From Wocania_A sp964021735 (lineage in GTDB: Bacteria > Bacteroidota > Bacteroidia > Flavobacteriales > Flavobacteriaceae): a DNA stretch of 8,760 nt. The notes below the pieces were generated by a model, which saw only the letters and a list, made by a program, of their open reading frames with translations, was not told the origin of the DNA and made no database searches. Position 1 is the stretch's first letter. Each line of letters begins with the position of its first letter. The stretch lies in assembly GCF_964021735.1 (NCBI RefSeq), contig NZ_CAXIBN010000128.1, positions 1-8,760 on the forward strand, read 5' to 3'. This document shows, piece after piece, positions 1-6,542 of the stretch. Both the position numbers and the translations under genes were made by a program.

Positions 1-80
1 GTGAGCCTGCTGAAGCGGTTTTACATAAAGAAGAATTAGAATTTAAAGATATTGAACTAAAACAACGTTCATACAAATAA
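1..80 (+). CDS. sdhA: Succinate dehydrogenase flavoprotein subunit, C-terminal end (partial)
   Basis: This is the 3' end of a gene that begins left of the window. The frame starting at base 3 gives 25 residues, EPAEAVLHKEELEFKDIELK followed by QRSYK, and a TAA stop at 78-80. The ending 'xELKxRSYK' is typical of Bacteroidota SdhA, the FAD-carrying subunit that oxidises succinate to fumarate. The stop lies only 10 bases before the sdhB start, as in the sdhCAB operons of this phylum. No catalytic residue lies in the visible part, so the call rests on the tail motif and on the adjacent sdhB. Confidence 0.85.
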   Translation, partial: EPAEAVLHKEELEFKDIELKQRSYK

Positions 81-90
81 GAAAGACATT

Positions 91-831
91 ATGAATTTAA
101 CACTTAAAATTTGGAGACAAAAAGACTCAAAGGCTAAGGGTCAAATGGTCAATTATAAAGTTACTGATATTTCAGAGCATATGTCTTTCTTAGAAATGAT
201 GGATGTTTTGAATGAACAATTAGTAAACGCAGGCGAAGAACCCGTAGCATTCGATCACGATTGTCGTGAAGGTATTTGTGGAATGTGCTCCATGTATATA
301 AACGGCGAAGCTCACGGACCAGATAGAGGCATTACTACGTGTCAATTACATATGCGTATGTTTAAAGATGGGGATACGATTACTATCGAGCCATTTAGAG
401 CAGCAGCGTTTCCTGTAATTAAAGATTTAGTTGTAGATAGAATGGCGTTTGAAAGGATTCAACAGGCTGGTGGTTATATTTCTGTAAATACATCAGGAAA
501 CACACAAGATGCGAATTCTATTCCAATTTCTAAGCACGCAGCCGATGAAGCTATGGATGCTGCAACTTGTATTGGTTGTGGGGCATGTGTAGCTACTTGT
601 AAAAACTCATCAGCTATGTTATTTGTTGGTGCAAAAGTATCTCAATATGCATTATTACCGCAAGGACAAATAGAAGCAGCCGATCGTGTTAAAAACATGG
701 TAGCACAAATGGATTTAGAAGGTTTTGGAAACTGTACTAATACTGGTGCTTGTGAAATTGAATGCCCTAAAGGTATTTCGTTAGATAACATCGCTCGAAT
801 GAATAGAGAATTGATGAAGGCTAATATTTAA
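91..831 (+). CDS. sdhB: Succinate dehydrogenase/fumarate reductase iron-sulfur subunit
   Basis: This subunit passes electrons from the SdhA flavin through three iron-sulfur clusters to the membrane quinone site (complex II, TCA cycle). The protein has 246 residues, a normal length. The N-terminal plant-ferredoxin-like domain carries the [2Fe-2S] ligands Cys58, Cys63, Cys66 and Cys84. The C-terminal ferredoxin domain has Cys160-x2-Cys163-x2-Cys166-x3-Cys170, then Cys215-x5-Cys221-x3-Cys225-Pro. By analogy with E. coli SdhB, Cys160, 163, 166 and 225 hold the [4Fe-4S] cluster and Cys170, 215 and 221 the [3Fe-4S] cluster. Cys170 is followed by Lys rather than the Pro of E. coli SdhB, which I take to be a lineage trait of B-type enzymes. 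The ATG lies 10 bases after the sdhA stop, so the two are co-transcribed. No clear Shine-Dalgarno is present, as usual for the phylum. Confidence 0.97.
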   Translation: MNLTLKIWRQKDSKAKGQMVNYKVTDISEHMSFLEMMDVLNEQLVNAGEEPVAFDHDCREGICGMCSMYINGEAHGPDRGITTCQLHMRMFKDGDTITIEPFRAAAFPVIKDLVVDRMAFERIQQAGGYISVNTSGNTQDANSIPISKHAADEAMDAATCIGCGACVATCKNSSAMLFVGAKVSQYALLPQGQIEAADRVKNMVAQMDLEGFGNCTNTGACEIECPKGISLDNIARMNRELMKANI

Positions 832-837
832 TACTTT

Positions 838-871
838 GTCATGTTGAACTTGATTCAGCAACTCATTATAG
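838..871. repeat. Dispersed intergenic hairpin repeat, 'GTCATGTTGAACTTGATTCAGCA' type
   Basis: The short non-coding element just after sdhB folds as a 7-bp stem, TGTTGAA (842-848) with TTCAGCA (854-860), including one G-T wobble and a 5-base loop. From memory, close relatives of this sequence (GTCATGCTGAACTTG...TTCAGCATCTCA) are scattered in many copies between genes of Flavobacteriia. It lies between sdhB and the terminator, so it would be transcribed in the sdh 3' untranslated region. Only one copy is visible in this window, so the repeat status is recalled knowledge, not observation. Confidence 0.6.
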
Positions 872-875
872 AAAT

Positions 876-910
876 AAAACTCCTAGATGATTCATTTTAG
901 GAGTTTTTTT
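876..910. terminator. Intrinsic terminator between convergent genes, probably bidirectional
   Basis: A perfect 10-bp stem is formed by AAAACTCCTA (876-885) and TAGGAGTTTT (898-907), with a 12-base loop and T904-T910 as the plus-strand T tract. On the minus strand the same stem is followed by TTTTATTTC. It can therefore end the sdh transcript and also the minus-strand 916-4314 gene, whose stop codon lies a few bases away. Confidence 0.85.
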
Positions 911-915
911 ATGGT

Positions 916-3900
916 TTAAAAATAAGCTCTTAATTGAATGGTTCCCGTATGAATCGTTTTACTAGTTTCTGTTTTTCTGCCAAAATAGTTTAAATTTAAA
1001 TCTAAAAATGTAGTCAGTTTTTTTTGAGCTAATAAACTCCAAGTGAGGTTTTTTCCGGGTTGTAAACCTTCTAACATTTGATATGAAACAGGCGTATTAG
1101 CACCACCATTAAAAGCATTATAAAAATAATTTAATTCGCCGTTTATGGCATTCTTTTCTTTATTTGAAAGCGCAAAAGACACACCGTATTTTTGTTGTTT
1201 TAAAGCTTCAAAAGCACCGATAGTATTCTTCTTTTTTGTATGTTGATAAAAGATATCGAAACGTGAATTATCATTAAATAAATAAGAGATTTTAGGATTG
1301 AAAAGCGTTTCATCAAAATTGTAATTTTTGCTTGTAAAATTCTCACTGATGCTTTCATTTTTATCGAAAGCTGATTGAAATGATAGTAGCCAGCTTTCTT
1401 CAATTTTATGATTAAAATTAAACTGATGACTTTTTAAACTATTCTCAATAAATCCGACAGATAAGATATTCCGAGATTGATTTGATAAATAGGTGTACGA
1501 TGTTGTGTAACGTTGTTTTCCTCGATTAAAAAATAATACATTTCTAAAGTTTAATTGTAAGCCCAATTGATTATCTGCATCATTTTCAAAAGGATTGAGA
1601 TTAAAACTATTGCCTTCGCGCTTAATTTTTCTATCTATTAAATAACTAGTTTGATTGTAAAAGTGCGACCAGAATTTTCTTGATTTATTGTCGCTAACCG
1701 ACCATTGTGATGGATTAATAGTCACCGTTTGACTCAGCCTATTTTGGTGCGTTTTTATATAAATACGATTTGGCAGCAATACACGAATGTATTTACCTTG
1801 ATCTTGAAATTGAGCAATTTCAAATTCCTCTAACTCTTGAATACCATTGGTGTTATAATCAATCCAAGTATAATTGCCTTGTCCAGGTTCAACTTCAACA
1901 TAAGTAAAATCTTGTTGTGGTAAGGTTCCAGAATTAGTTTCAAAAACGGTATTCCATAATAATATTTGTTTAAAAAGTTTTTGATTGAATTGCAATCTGG
2001 AGTTTATAGATTGTTCATCATCAATCGTATCGTCTTCACTTTTCAATGTTCTGTAATTAGCAAAAAGCGATAAATTAGTATTGGTGTTTTGAATAAGTTT
2101 AGAATCTAAATAAAACGTATTAGAGATATTTACCTTTTGCAATTTGTTATTTCTGATGCTGTCGTTTACTCTATTTTTATAACCAATTTCAGCAAACACT
2201 TTTGTGCTATCACCAACACCCACTAAAACCTCATAAGATTTGAATTTTTGACTTAAAGGTGTTAAAATTTGCGTAGTAATATCTTTTTGTTCGTTAGCTT
2301 CAACAGCTAATTTTGTGCCTATCCAACTGTTTTTCATGCCGTAAGTAATTCTATTATAAGACCTTAAAAATGTTGAAGTATTTATATTAGATGTCGCTTT
2401 TAAAAAACTAGAATTAGAATTGATATTGAATTTATTAAGCAATACATTAATGTTTGCAACATGCCTATTACCATTAAAATTTTCAGAGAATTCTAAATGT
2501 TCAAACTGATAATTTATAATGCCTTTCTTGGGATGGATTAGTTGCAAGCCTGTTTTTGTAAATTGTTGATTGCCCAAAGGATTTTCAATATTCCAATCCC
2601 GAGAAAATTCAGCATTATATAAACGCTCAATCGTTTTAAAATTCTTTTGAATAAAGTCACCATCAATAAAAGTATTCAAACTCCATAGGCTATCTTTTTT
2701 AATAATGTTTTGAGTGATTTTTAACTTGCCAGCAAACCCATCGTTATCTTTATCGTTTAATCCAGAAAACAAGTTTAAATCGTTTTTACTTCCAGCAGCT
2801 TCGAAATGAATAGCAGTTTTTTCGGTAGGATTGTAGCTTCCATTAATAACTGCAATTTGAAGTTTTGTGGGTGCAATAAGTTGCACAATGGGTGCATAAT
2901 TGCCTTGATTAACACCAACATATTCATAAATATTATTGATGGCATTAATGCTACTTAAAATATAATCGCCTTGATTTTCGCCTACTTGCGTAAATGTAAC
3001 CCGATATAATTCATCGTCCGGATTGTTTGAAAAAGTAAAGGCTTCAACGCCGTTAATTAGTTCTTTTTTATAAAGAATTCTATTCTCATTTAAAGCTTCT
3101 AAAACTTCAGATGGCGCAACCATTTGTGCTCTATCATCACCAGCATTTGCTAATATTTGAACTTGTTCTGATGATAAATTTTGCTGTAAAGGCTGGTTTT
3201 TAGCGTCATTTTCAGAATAAACAGAAACGCCAAGTTTTAGTTTATCACTTTCAAATCTTCCGCCGCCATAAGCTACTAAGCGTGAATAATTGCGTTCGCT
3301 AACTTGATAATCAACTGTAATTCGCATTTCGGAGGTAATAGGAAATGTGGAGTTAAAAATGATTTCACCTGCATTATAATCTATAATATAATCCTGGTTT
3401 TCGCCACGTTTTGCAGCAACACCATTTACATAAACGGTTTCGCTACCCGAAACAATAAGCACAAATAATTCGCCATTTTGTCCTTGTAATTTATACGGAC
3501 CTTGGTTGCCTTCTTGCGCTTTAAATTCGCTTCTGGTAAATTGCCCACGGACAAAAGCACCTGCAGCAAATAGGTTGGTTTGTGCATCGTCGTTTCCTAA
3601 TTTCGCATTAATTGATAATCCTTGCACACGTTTTGAAAAACTAGCAAAGTAAGAATCGGTATTTAGTAAATCTATATCGCCAGCTCGAATGTTCCAATTA
3701 TCGCTAAACAGTTCAATAAACACTTGGTCGAATTCATCTAAACGTTGGCTATAACCACTTTCTTGTAAAGGAATGTTAGCATCTTGTATAGAGGCTCGTA
3801 AGGATACTTTATCGTTTAATTTTCCTGTAATTTGTAAATCTAATTCACTTTTTAAAACCGAATTTTGGTTGTTGCCAATAGTAACTCCGCGAGAAATACT

Positions 3901-4314
3901 ACCAGAAGTGGTTAAACCATCAAAAGGAATAAAGGTTTTTGATTCGTTTGATTGTGATAATTTATATAATGTTTGGGCATTGCTGTTGTTTTCAACAATA
4001 ATGTTTTCGTCTAATTGCTTATAGGTTTTGGTTAAAAAATCGGGAAATTTTAAATAATTTATAATGATAGAATCTCCTTGAATAGGCTTTTTTAAAGTTA
4101 AAAGAGCTTTTGCAAAATCTACAATATAATATGTGGAATCTATTATCGAGTTGTCTTTCGCTTTAATCGAAAACGAATTGGGATTAATACTAACACTGTC
4201 AATTCTAATGGTATCTTTTACGGCAACTTTTTTAGTCTTGTAATTAGAGTTTTTGTTTTGTGCTAATGAGCAAAAACTAATAAAAAAGAGAAGAAAAGGT
4301 AATAAACACTTCAT
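916..4314 (-). CDS. Large outer-membrane beta-barrel protein, SprA-like motifs, unknown function
   Basis: This encodes a 1132-residue exported protein with no gene name I know. The Sec signal peptide is MKCLLPFLLFFISFCSLAQ. Cys15 has Phe at -1, so it is not a lipobox. Residues about 141-215 begin SRGVTIGNNQ and contain LQITGKLNDKVSLRASIQD and EFDQVFIELFSDNWNIRAGD. Residues 307-337 contain YIIDYNAGEIIF. Both blocks resemble segments of the gliding/type IX secretion barrel SprA and related large Bacteroidota proteins. Residues about 540-1132 are mostly alternating aromatic/polar strands ending in Phe1132, as in outer-membrane barrels. Two acidic loops look calcium-binding: DxDxDG at 521-526 and an EF-hand-like DYNTNGIQELEE at 819-830. 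The near-C-terminal block LEGLQPGKN (1081-1089) is, as I recall, conserved in this family. The gene is convergent with sdhB and divergent from xth, so it is probably transcribed alone. SprA itself is about twice as long. Confidence 0.85.
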   Translation of the reverse strand: MKCLLPFLLFFISFCSLAQNKNSNYKTKKVAVKDTIRIDSVSINPNSFSIKAKDNSIIDSTYYIVDFAKALLTLKKPIQGDSIIINYLKFPDFLTKTYKQLDENIIVENNSNAQTLYKLSQSNESKTFIPFDGLTTSGSISRGVTIGNNQNSVLKSELDLQITGKLNDKVSLRASIQDANIPLQESGYSQRLDEFDQVFIELFSDNWNIRAGDIDLLNTDSYFASFSKRVQGLSINAKLGNDDAQTNLFAAGAFVRGQFTRSEFKAQEGNQGPYKLQGQNGELFVLIVSGSETVYVNGVAAKRGENQDYIIDYNAGEIIFNSTFPITSEMRITVDYQVSERNYSRLVAYGGGRFESDKLKLGVSVYSENDAKNQPLQQNLSSEQVQILANAGDDRAQMVAPSEVLEALNENRILYKKELINGVEAFTFSNNPDDELYRVTFTQVGENQGDYILSSINAINNIYEYVGVNQGNYAPIVQLIAPTKLQIAVINGSYNPTEKTAIHFEAAGSKNDLNLFSGLNDKDNDGFAGKLKITQNIIKKDSLWSLNTFIDGDFIQKNFKTIERLYNAEFSRDWNIENPLGNQQFTKTGLQLIHPKKGIINYQFEHLEFSENFNGNRHVANINVLLNKFNINSNSSFLKATSNINTSTFLRSYNRITYGMKNSWIGTKLAVEANEQKDITTQILTPLSQKFKSYEVLVGVGDSTKVFAEIGYKNRVNDSIRNNKLQKVNISNTFYLDSKLIQNTNTNLSLFANYRTLKSEDDTIDDEQSINSRLQFNQKLFKQILLWNTVFETNSGTLPQQDFTYVEVEPGQGNYTWIDYNTNGIQELEEFEIAQFQDQGKYIRVLLPNRIYIKTHQNRLSQTVTINPSQWSVSDNKSRKFWSHFYNQTSYLIDRKIKREGNSFNLNPFENDADNQLGLQLNFRNVLFFNRGKQRYTTSYTYLSNQSRNILSVGFIENSLKSHQFNFNHKIEESWLLSFQSAFDKNESISENFTSKNYNFDETLFNPKISYLFNDNSRFDIFYQHTKKKNTIGAFEALKQQKYGVSFALSNKEKNAINGELNYFYNAFNGGANTPVSYQMLEGLQPGKNLTWSLLAQKKLTTFLDLNLNYFGRKTETSKTIHTGTIQLRAYF

Positions 4315-4390
4315 TTAGATACTTAAACTGCAATACGCTTAAAATATTTTGTTAATAGCTTCGTTAAAACTCCTTATATAAATAATAGTG

Positions 4391-4422
4391 TAAATGTAAC
4401 TCATTATTTATTTTAGCTGAAA
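4391..4422 (-). promoter_or_regulatory. Weak candidate promoter of the minus-strand outer-membrane protein gene
   Basis: Read on the minus strand, TACATTTA (4398-4391) matches 7 of 8 positions of the Bacteroidota -7 element TAnnTTTG. TTTC (4422-4419), 20 bases upstream, matches 3 of 4 of the -33 TTTG. The start site would fall about 70 bases before the ATG at 4314. In DNA this AT-rich, chance matches are common, so the call is weak. Its placement right beside the 4424-4453 palindrome is suggestive. Confidence 0.25.
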
Positions 4423-4423
4423 T

Positions 4424-4453
4424 TTCATTTGTTCTCAATTGATAACAAATGAA
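4424..4453. promoter_or_regulatory. 30-bp near-perfect palindrome, candidate operator
   Basis: Arms TTCATTTGTT (4424-4433) and AACAAATGAA (4444-4453) are exact reverse complements. The centre contains TCAATTGA (4435-4442), itself a palindrome. Only the C4434/T4443 pair breaks symmetry, so 28 of 30 bases are symmetric. It lies in the divergent region between the outer-membrane protein gene and xth, about 110 bp from the former start codon and 43 bp from the latter. There is no T tract, which argues against a simple terminator. A dimeric regulator site is a reasonable inference, but no regulator is identified. Confidence 0.5.
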
Positions 4454-4474
4454 TCCTGATGAAATATCAGGATT
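4452..4474. repeat. Intergenic hairpin AATCCTGAT-GAAAT-ATCAGGATT
   Basis: A perfect 9-bp inverted repeat with a 5-base loop shares its first two bases with the end of the preceding 30-bp palindrome. The TCCTGAT/ATCAGGA core resembles TCCCGATA/TATCGGGA at 6429-6446, and I judge both to belong to a family of small palindromes common between flavobacterial genes. It ends 21 bases before the xth start, so it would be in the xth leader if transcription begins upstream. Without a T tract it is not an obvious terminator. Confidence 0.5.
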
Positions 4475-4495
4475 ACATCAACCTTAATTAGATTT

Positions 4496-5257
4496 ATGAA
4501 AATTATATCCTATAACGTAAACGGTATTCGTGCAGCACTTAACAAAGGTTTTATAGATTGGTTAAAAAGTGCCAATCCAGATGTGATTTGCTTGCAAGAA
4601 ACTAAAGCGATGAAAGAACAGTTGGATTTAAGTTTGTTTGAAGAAGCTGGTTATAGATACAACTATTGGTTTAGTGCACAAAAAAAGGGTTACAGCGGAG
4701 TAGCTATTTTATGTAAAACAGAGCCAAATCATGTAGAATACGGTACAGGAATTGAGTCTATGGATTTTGAAGGCAGAAACCTTAGAGTCGATTTTGATGG
4801 CTTTTCTATAATGAGTTTGTATTTACCATCAGGGACAAACGATGCACGATTAAACCACAAATTGGAATATATGGATATGTTTCAAGACTATATAAATAAG
4901 CTAAAAAAAGATATTCCTAACCTAGTGATTTGTGGCGATTATAATATTTGTCATGAAGAAATAGATATTCACAACCCAAAAATGAAAGGTGTTTCGGGGT
5001 TTTTACCAGTAGAACGCGAGTGGATAGGAAGTTTTATTAATAGCGGCTTTATCGATTCGTTTAGGTTTATAAATCCAGAATTGCAGCAATATAGTTGGTG
5101 GAGTTATCGTGCCAATGCACGTGCCAATAATAAAGGATGGCGATTAGATTACGCTATGGTTTCGCAGCCATTACAAGAAAACATAAAAAGAGCCGTTATA
5201 CTAACCGAAGCTGTACATAGCGACCATTGCCCTATTTTAGTTGAAATAGAAAATTAA
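4496..5257 (+). CDS. xth: Exodeoxyribonuclease III / AP endonuclease, ExoIII-APE1 family
   Basis: This Mg2+-dependent cytoplasmic enzyme cuts DNA 5' of abasic sites and removes 3' blocking groups in base-excision repair, usually with 3'-5' exonuclease activity. The protein has 253 residues, as expected for the bacterial ExoA/Xth group. The endonuclease/exonuclease/phosphatase fold motifs are complete: N7 in ISYNVNGIRAA, E35 in LQETK, Y109 in LYLPSG, D148 and N150 in GDYN, WWSYRA at 201-206, D218 in RLDY, and D243-H244 in the final SDH. These correspond to human APE1 N68, E96, Y171, D210, N212, D283 and D308-H309. The start is fixed because residues KIISYNVNG form the first strand. It lies divergent from the outer-membrane protein gene and 31 bp upstream of the OmpA-like gene, with which it may share a transcript. 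Confidence 0.95.
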   Translation: MKIISYNVNGIRAALNKGFIDWLKSANPDVICLQETKAMKEQLDLSLFEEAGYRYNYWFSAQKKGYSGVAILCKTEPNHVEYGTGIESMDFEGRNLRVDFDGFSIMSLYLPSGTNDARLNHKLEYMDMFQDYINKLKKDIPNLVICGDYNICHEEIDIHNPKMKGVSGFLPVEREWIGSFINSGFIDSFRFINPELQQYSWWSYRANARANNKGWRLDYAMVSQPLQENIKRAVILTEAVHSDHCPILVEIEN

Positions 5258-5288
5258 TTTTTATAAATAATAAATTTAACCCAAAATC

Positions 5289-6248
5289 ATGATTAAAAAA
5301 ATCTCATTTACCGTATTAACTTTAGCACTTTTAGCATCATGTGTATCGCCTAAAGTATATAAAGAATTAGAAGGTAAGTATGCCAATTTAAAGCAAGAAA
5401 ACAGAAAACTTTCAGATGAAAACGAAGCACTATTAAATGCTAAAAATACAGCTGAAAATGAGTTGAAGCAATTAACAGCTGCCTACAATGAGGCTGTTGC
5501 AGAACGCGATAAATTACAAGCCGATTATAATGCAACAAAATCTAATCTAGAAAATTTAAAAGCGTCTTATGATGCTTTAGAAAAAAACAGTACTGCAGCC
5601 ATTACAGAAAACTCTAAAAAGAACAGAGAGTTGTTAGCACAGTTAGAAGCCAAAGAGCAAGCTTTAGCTGCCGAAAGTGCACGATTAGCAAAACTTAAAA
5701 AAGAGTTGCATGATCGTTCAAATAGAGTTGCAGAATTAGAAAGTGTAATAGCATCAAAAGATGCTGCAATGACAGCTCTTAAAAATGCTATTTCAAGAGC
5801 CTTAACCGATTTTGAAGGTAAAGGATTAACAGTTGAACAACGTGACGGGAAAGTATATGTTTCTATGGAAAATAAGCTACTATTTAGTTCAGGTAGTTGG
5901 GCAGTTGGTGCAGAAGGCCGAAGAGCTGTAAACCAATTGGGTGGTGTGTTAGCAGATAATCCAGATATTGCAGTTTTAATAGAAGGACATACCGATAACG
6001 TTCCATTTAAAGGTAACGGACAACTAAGTGGTAACTGGGATTTATCGACTAAGCGAGCAACAGCAATCGTTAATATTTTAAGAGAAAACAATAATATAAA
6101 CCCAGAAAATTTAACTGCTGCAGGTCGTGGTGAATTTGCACCAATAGCAACTAACGATACACCAGAAGGTAAAGCAAAAAACAGACGTATTGAAGTTATT
6201 TTAACACCAAAGTTAGATGAGCTTTCTAAGTTGTTAAGCGATAATTAA
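5289..6248 (+). CDS. OmpA-family peptidoglycan-binding lipoprotein with long coiled coil
   Basis: This is a 319-residue lipoprotein predicted to tether the outer membrane to peptidoglycan. The N-terminal signal MIKKISFTVLTLALLASC ends in a good lipobox (L15-A16-S17-C18). Residues about 22-170 are a long Ala/Glu/Lys/Leu-rich coiled coil, with stretches such as ENRKLSDENEALL. Residues about 185-307 are an OmpA/MotB C-terminal domain. It carries IEGHTDNVPF (231-240), NWDLSTKRA (249-257), the GRGEFAPIATNDTPEGKAKN block (279-298) and NRRIEV (298-303). R256 corresponds to the diaminopimelate-binding arginine of E. coli OmpA. Such proteins are sometimes annotated as MotB in Flavobacteriia, but there is no N-terminal membrane segment of the MotB kind and no flagellar context. 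The ATG 31 bp after xth is preceded by an AT-rich leader without a Shine-Dalgarno. Confidence 0.93.
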   Translation: MIKKISFTVLTLALLASCVSPKVYKELEGKYANLKQENRKLSDENEALLNAKNTAENELKQLTAAYNEAVAERDKLQADYNATKSNLENLKASYDALEKNSTAAITENSKKNRELLAQLEAKEQALAAESARLAKLKKELHDRSNRVAELESVIASKDAAMTALKNAISRALTDFEGKGLTVEQRDGKVYVSMENKLLFSSGSWAVGAEGRRAVNQLGGVLADNPDIAVLIEGHTDNVPFKGNGQLSGNWDLSTKRATAIVNILRENNNINPENLTAAGRGEFAPIATNDTPEGKAKNRRIEVILTPKLDELSKLLSDN

Positions 6249-6249
6249 T

Positions 6250-6297
6250 CGTCACTTCGAGTGATTTCAATGTATTGAAGTTATATCGAGAAGTAGG
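6250..6297. repeat. Intergenic repeat of 'CGTCACTTCGAGTGA...ATCGAGAAGT' type
   Basis: The element starts two bases after the OmpA-like stop codon. It has an inner dyad TTCAAT-GT-ATTGAA (6266-6279), extendable with wobble pairs to about 11 bp, and an outer imperfect pairing of ACTTCGA (6254-6260) with TCGAGAAGT (6286-6294). I recognise it from memory as one of the multicopy intergenic elements of Flavobacteriia. It is non-coding and would be transcribed in the 3' untranslated region. Confidence 0.6.
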
Positions 6298-6322
6298 TCG
6301 TTACCACAAGGATTAGGACTAT

Positions 6323-6374
6323 TCGCTATATCTTTTTTTACGTCATAGCGAGGACGAAGGACGTGACTATCTGC
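6323..6374. repeat. Intergenic repeat containing 'CGTCATAGCGAGGACGAAGGA'
   Basis: Bases 6341-6374 resemble the multicopy 'CGTCATTGCGAGGA-CGAAG' element common between Bacteroidota genes, recalled rather than searched. The copy also forms a 7-bp inverted repeat, TCGCTAT (6323-6329) with ATAGCGA (6345-6351), around a T-rich loop. It lies between two other repeat types in the 294-bp gene-free stretch. I see no coding potential. Confidence 0.5.
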
Positions 6375-6428
6375 TAAATATTAGTTTAAGTAAAAGTAGT
6401 TTTCTCTTTTAAAAAAGGATGCTGCATC

Positions 6429-6446
6429 TCCCGATAACTATCGGGA
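6429..6446. repeat. Palindrome TCCCGATA-AC-TATCGGGA
   Basis: An 18-bp perfect dyad has 8-bp arms around two central bases. Palindromes of this form recur between genes in Flavobacteriia (recalled knowledge). It sits 10 bases before the terminator at 6456 and is related in core sequence to the hairpin at 4452-4474. A role in transcript 3'-end stability is possible but unproven. Confidence 0.65.
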
Positions 6447-6455
6447 CGCTAACGT

Positions 6456-6502
6456 AAAAAACCTATAAAAGCTATTAAGGCTTTTAAAGGTTTTTTATCT
6501 TT
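6456..6502 (+). terminator. Strong intrinsic terminator of the OmpA-like (and perhaps xth) transcript
   Basis: AAAAAACCT (6456-6464) pairs with AGGTTTTTT (6488-6496). After one A/A mismatch, TAAAAGC (6466-6472) pairs with GCTTTTA (6480-6486), leaving a 7-base loop. The downstream side is T6491-T6496 followed by ATCTTT. It lies 208 bp after the OmpA-like stop and 47 bp before the Tas-like start codon. Terminator of the upstream gene is the simplest reading; a leader attenuator of the downstream gene cannot be excluded. Confidence 0.8.
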
Positions 6503-6517
6503 ATCAACTAGTCTAAA

Positions 6518-6541
6518 AATCTAATTAATCTAATAATCTAA
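6518..6541 (+). repeat. Three copies of AATCTAA directly before the aldo/keto reductase start
   Basis: AATCTAA occurs at 6518-6524, 6527-6533 and 6535-6541, the last ending one base before the ATG at 6543. AATCTA also directly precedes the start of the lipoprotein gene (7743-7748). There is no Shine-Dalgarno. This may be only a low-complexity AT-rich translation leader of the kind favoured in Bacteroidota. Confidence 0.5.
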
Positions 6542-6542
6542 A

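Noticed and set aside
568..603. SdhB cysteine cluster lacking the usual Pro after Cys170
   Set aside because: All ligand cysteines are present; the CK in place of CP appears to be a lineage trait rather than a defect.
1200..1403. 67-residue ORF on the minus strand inside the large outer-membrane protein gene
   Set aside because: It is in another frame of a well-supported long gene and has no recognisable features.
3773..4024. 83-residue plus-strand ORF antisense to the outer-membrane protein gene
   Set aside because: It lies opposite the conserved SRGVTIGNN/SLRASIQD block, which explains the open frame; no promoter or family motif is seen.
5567..6091. 174-residue minus-strand ORF opposite the OmpA-like gene
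   Set aside because: Its Ser/Leu/Ala-rich translation is the complement of the coiled-coil and OmpA codons; the plus strand carries clear motifs.
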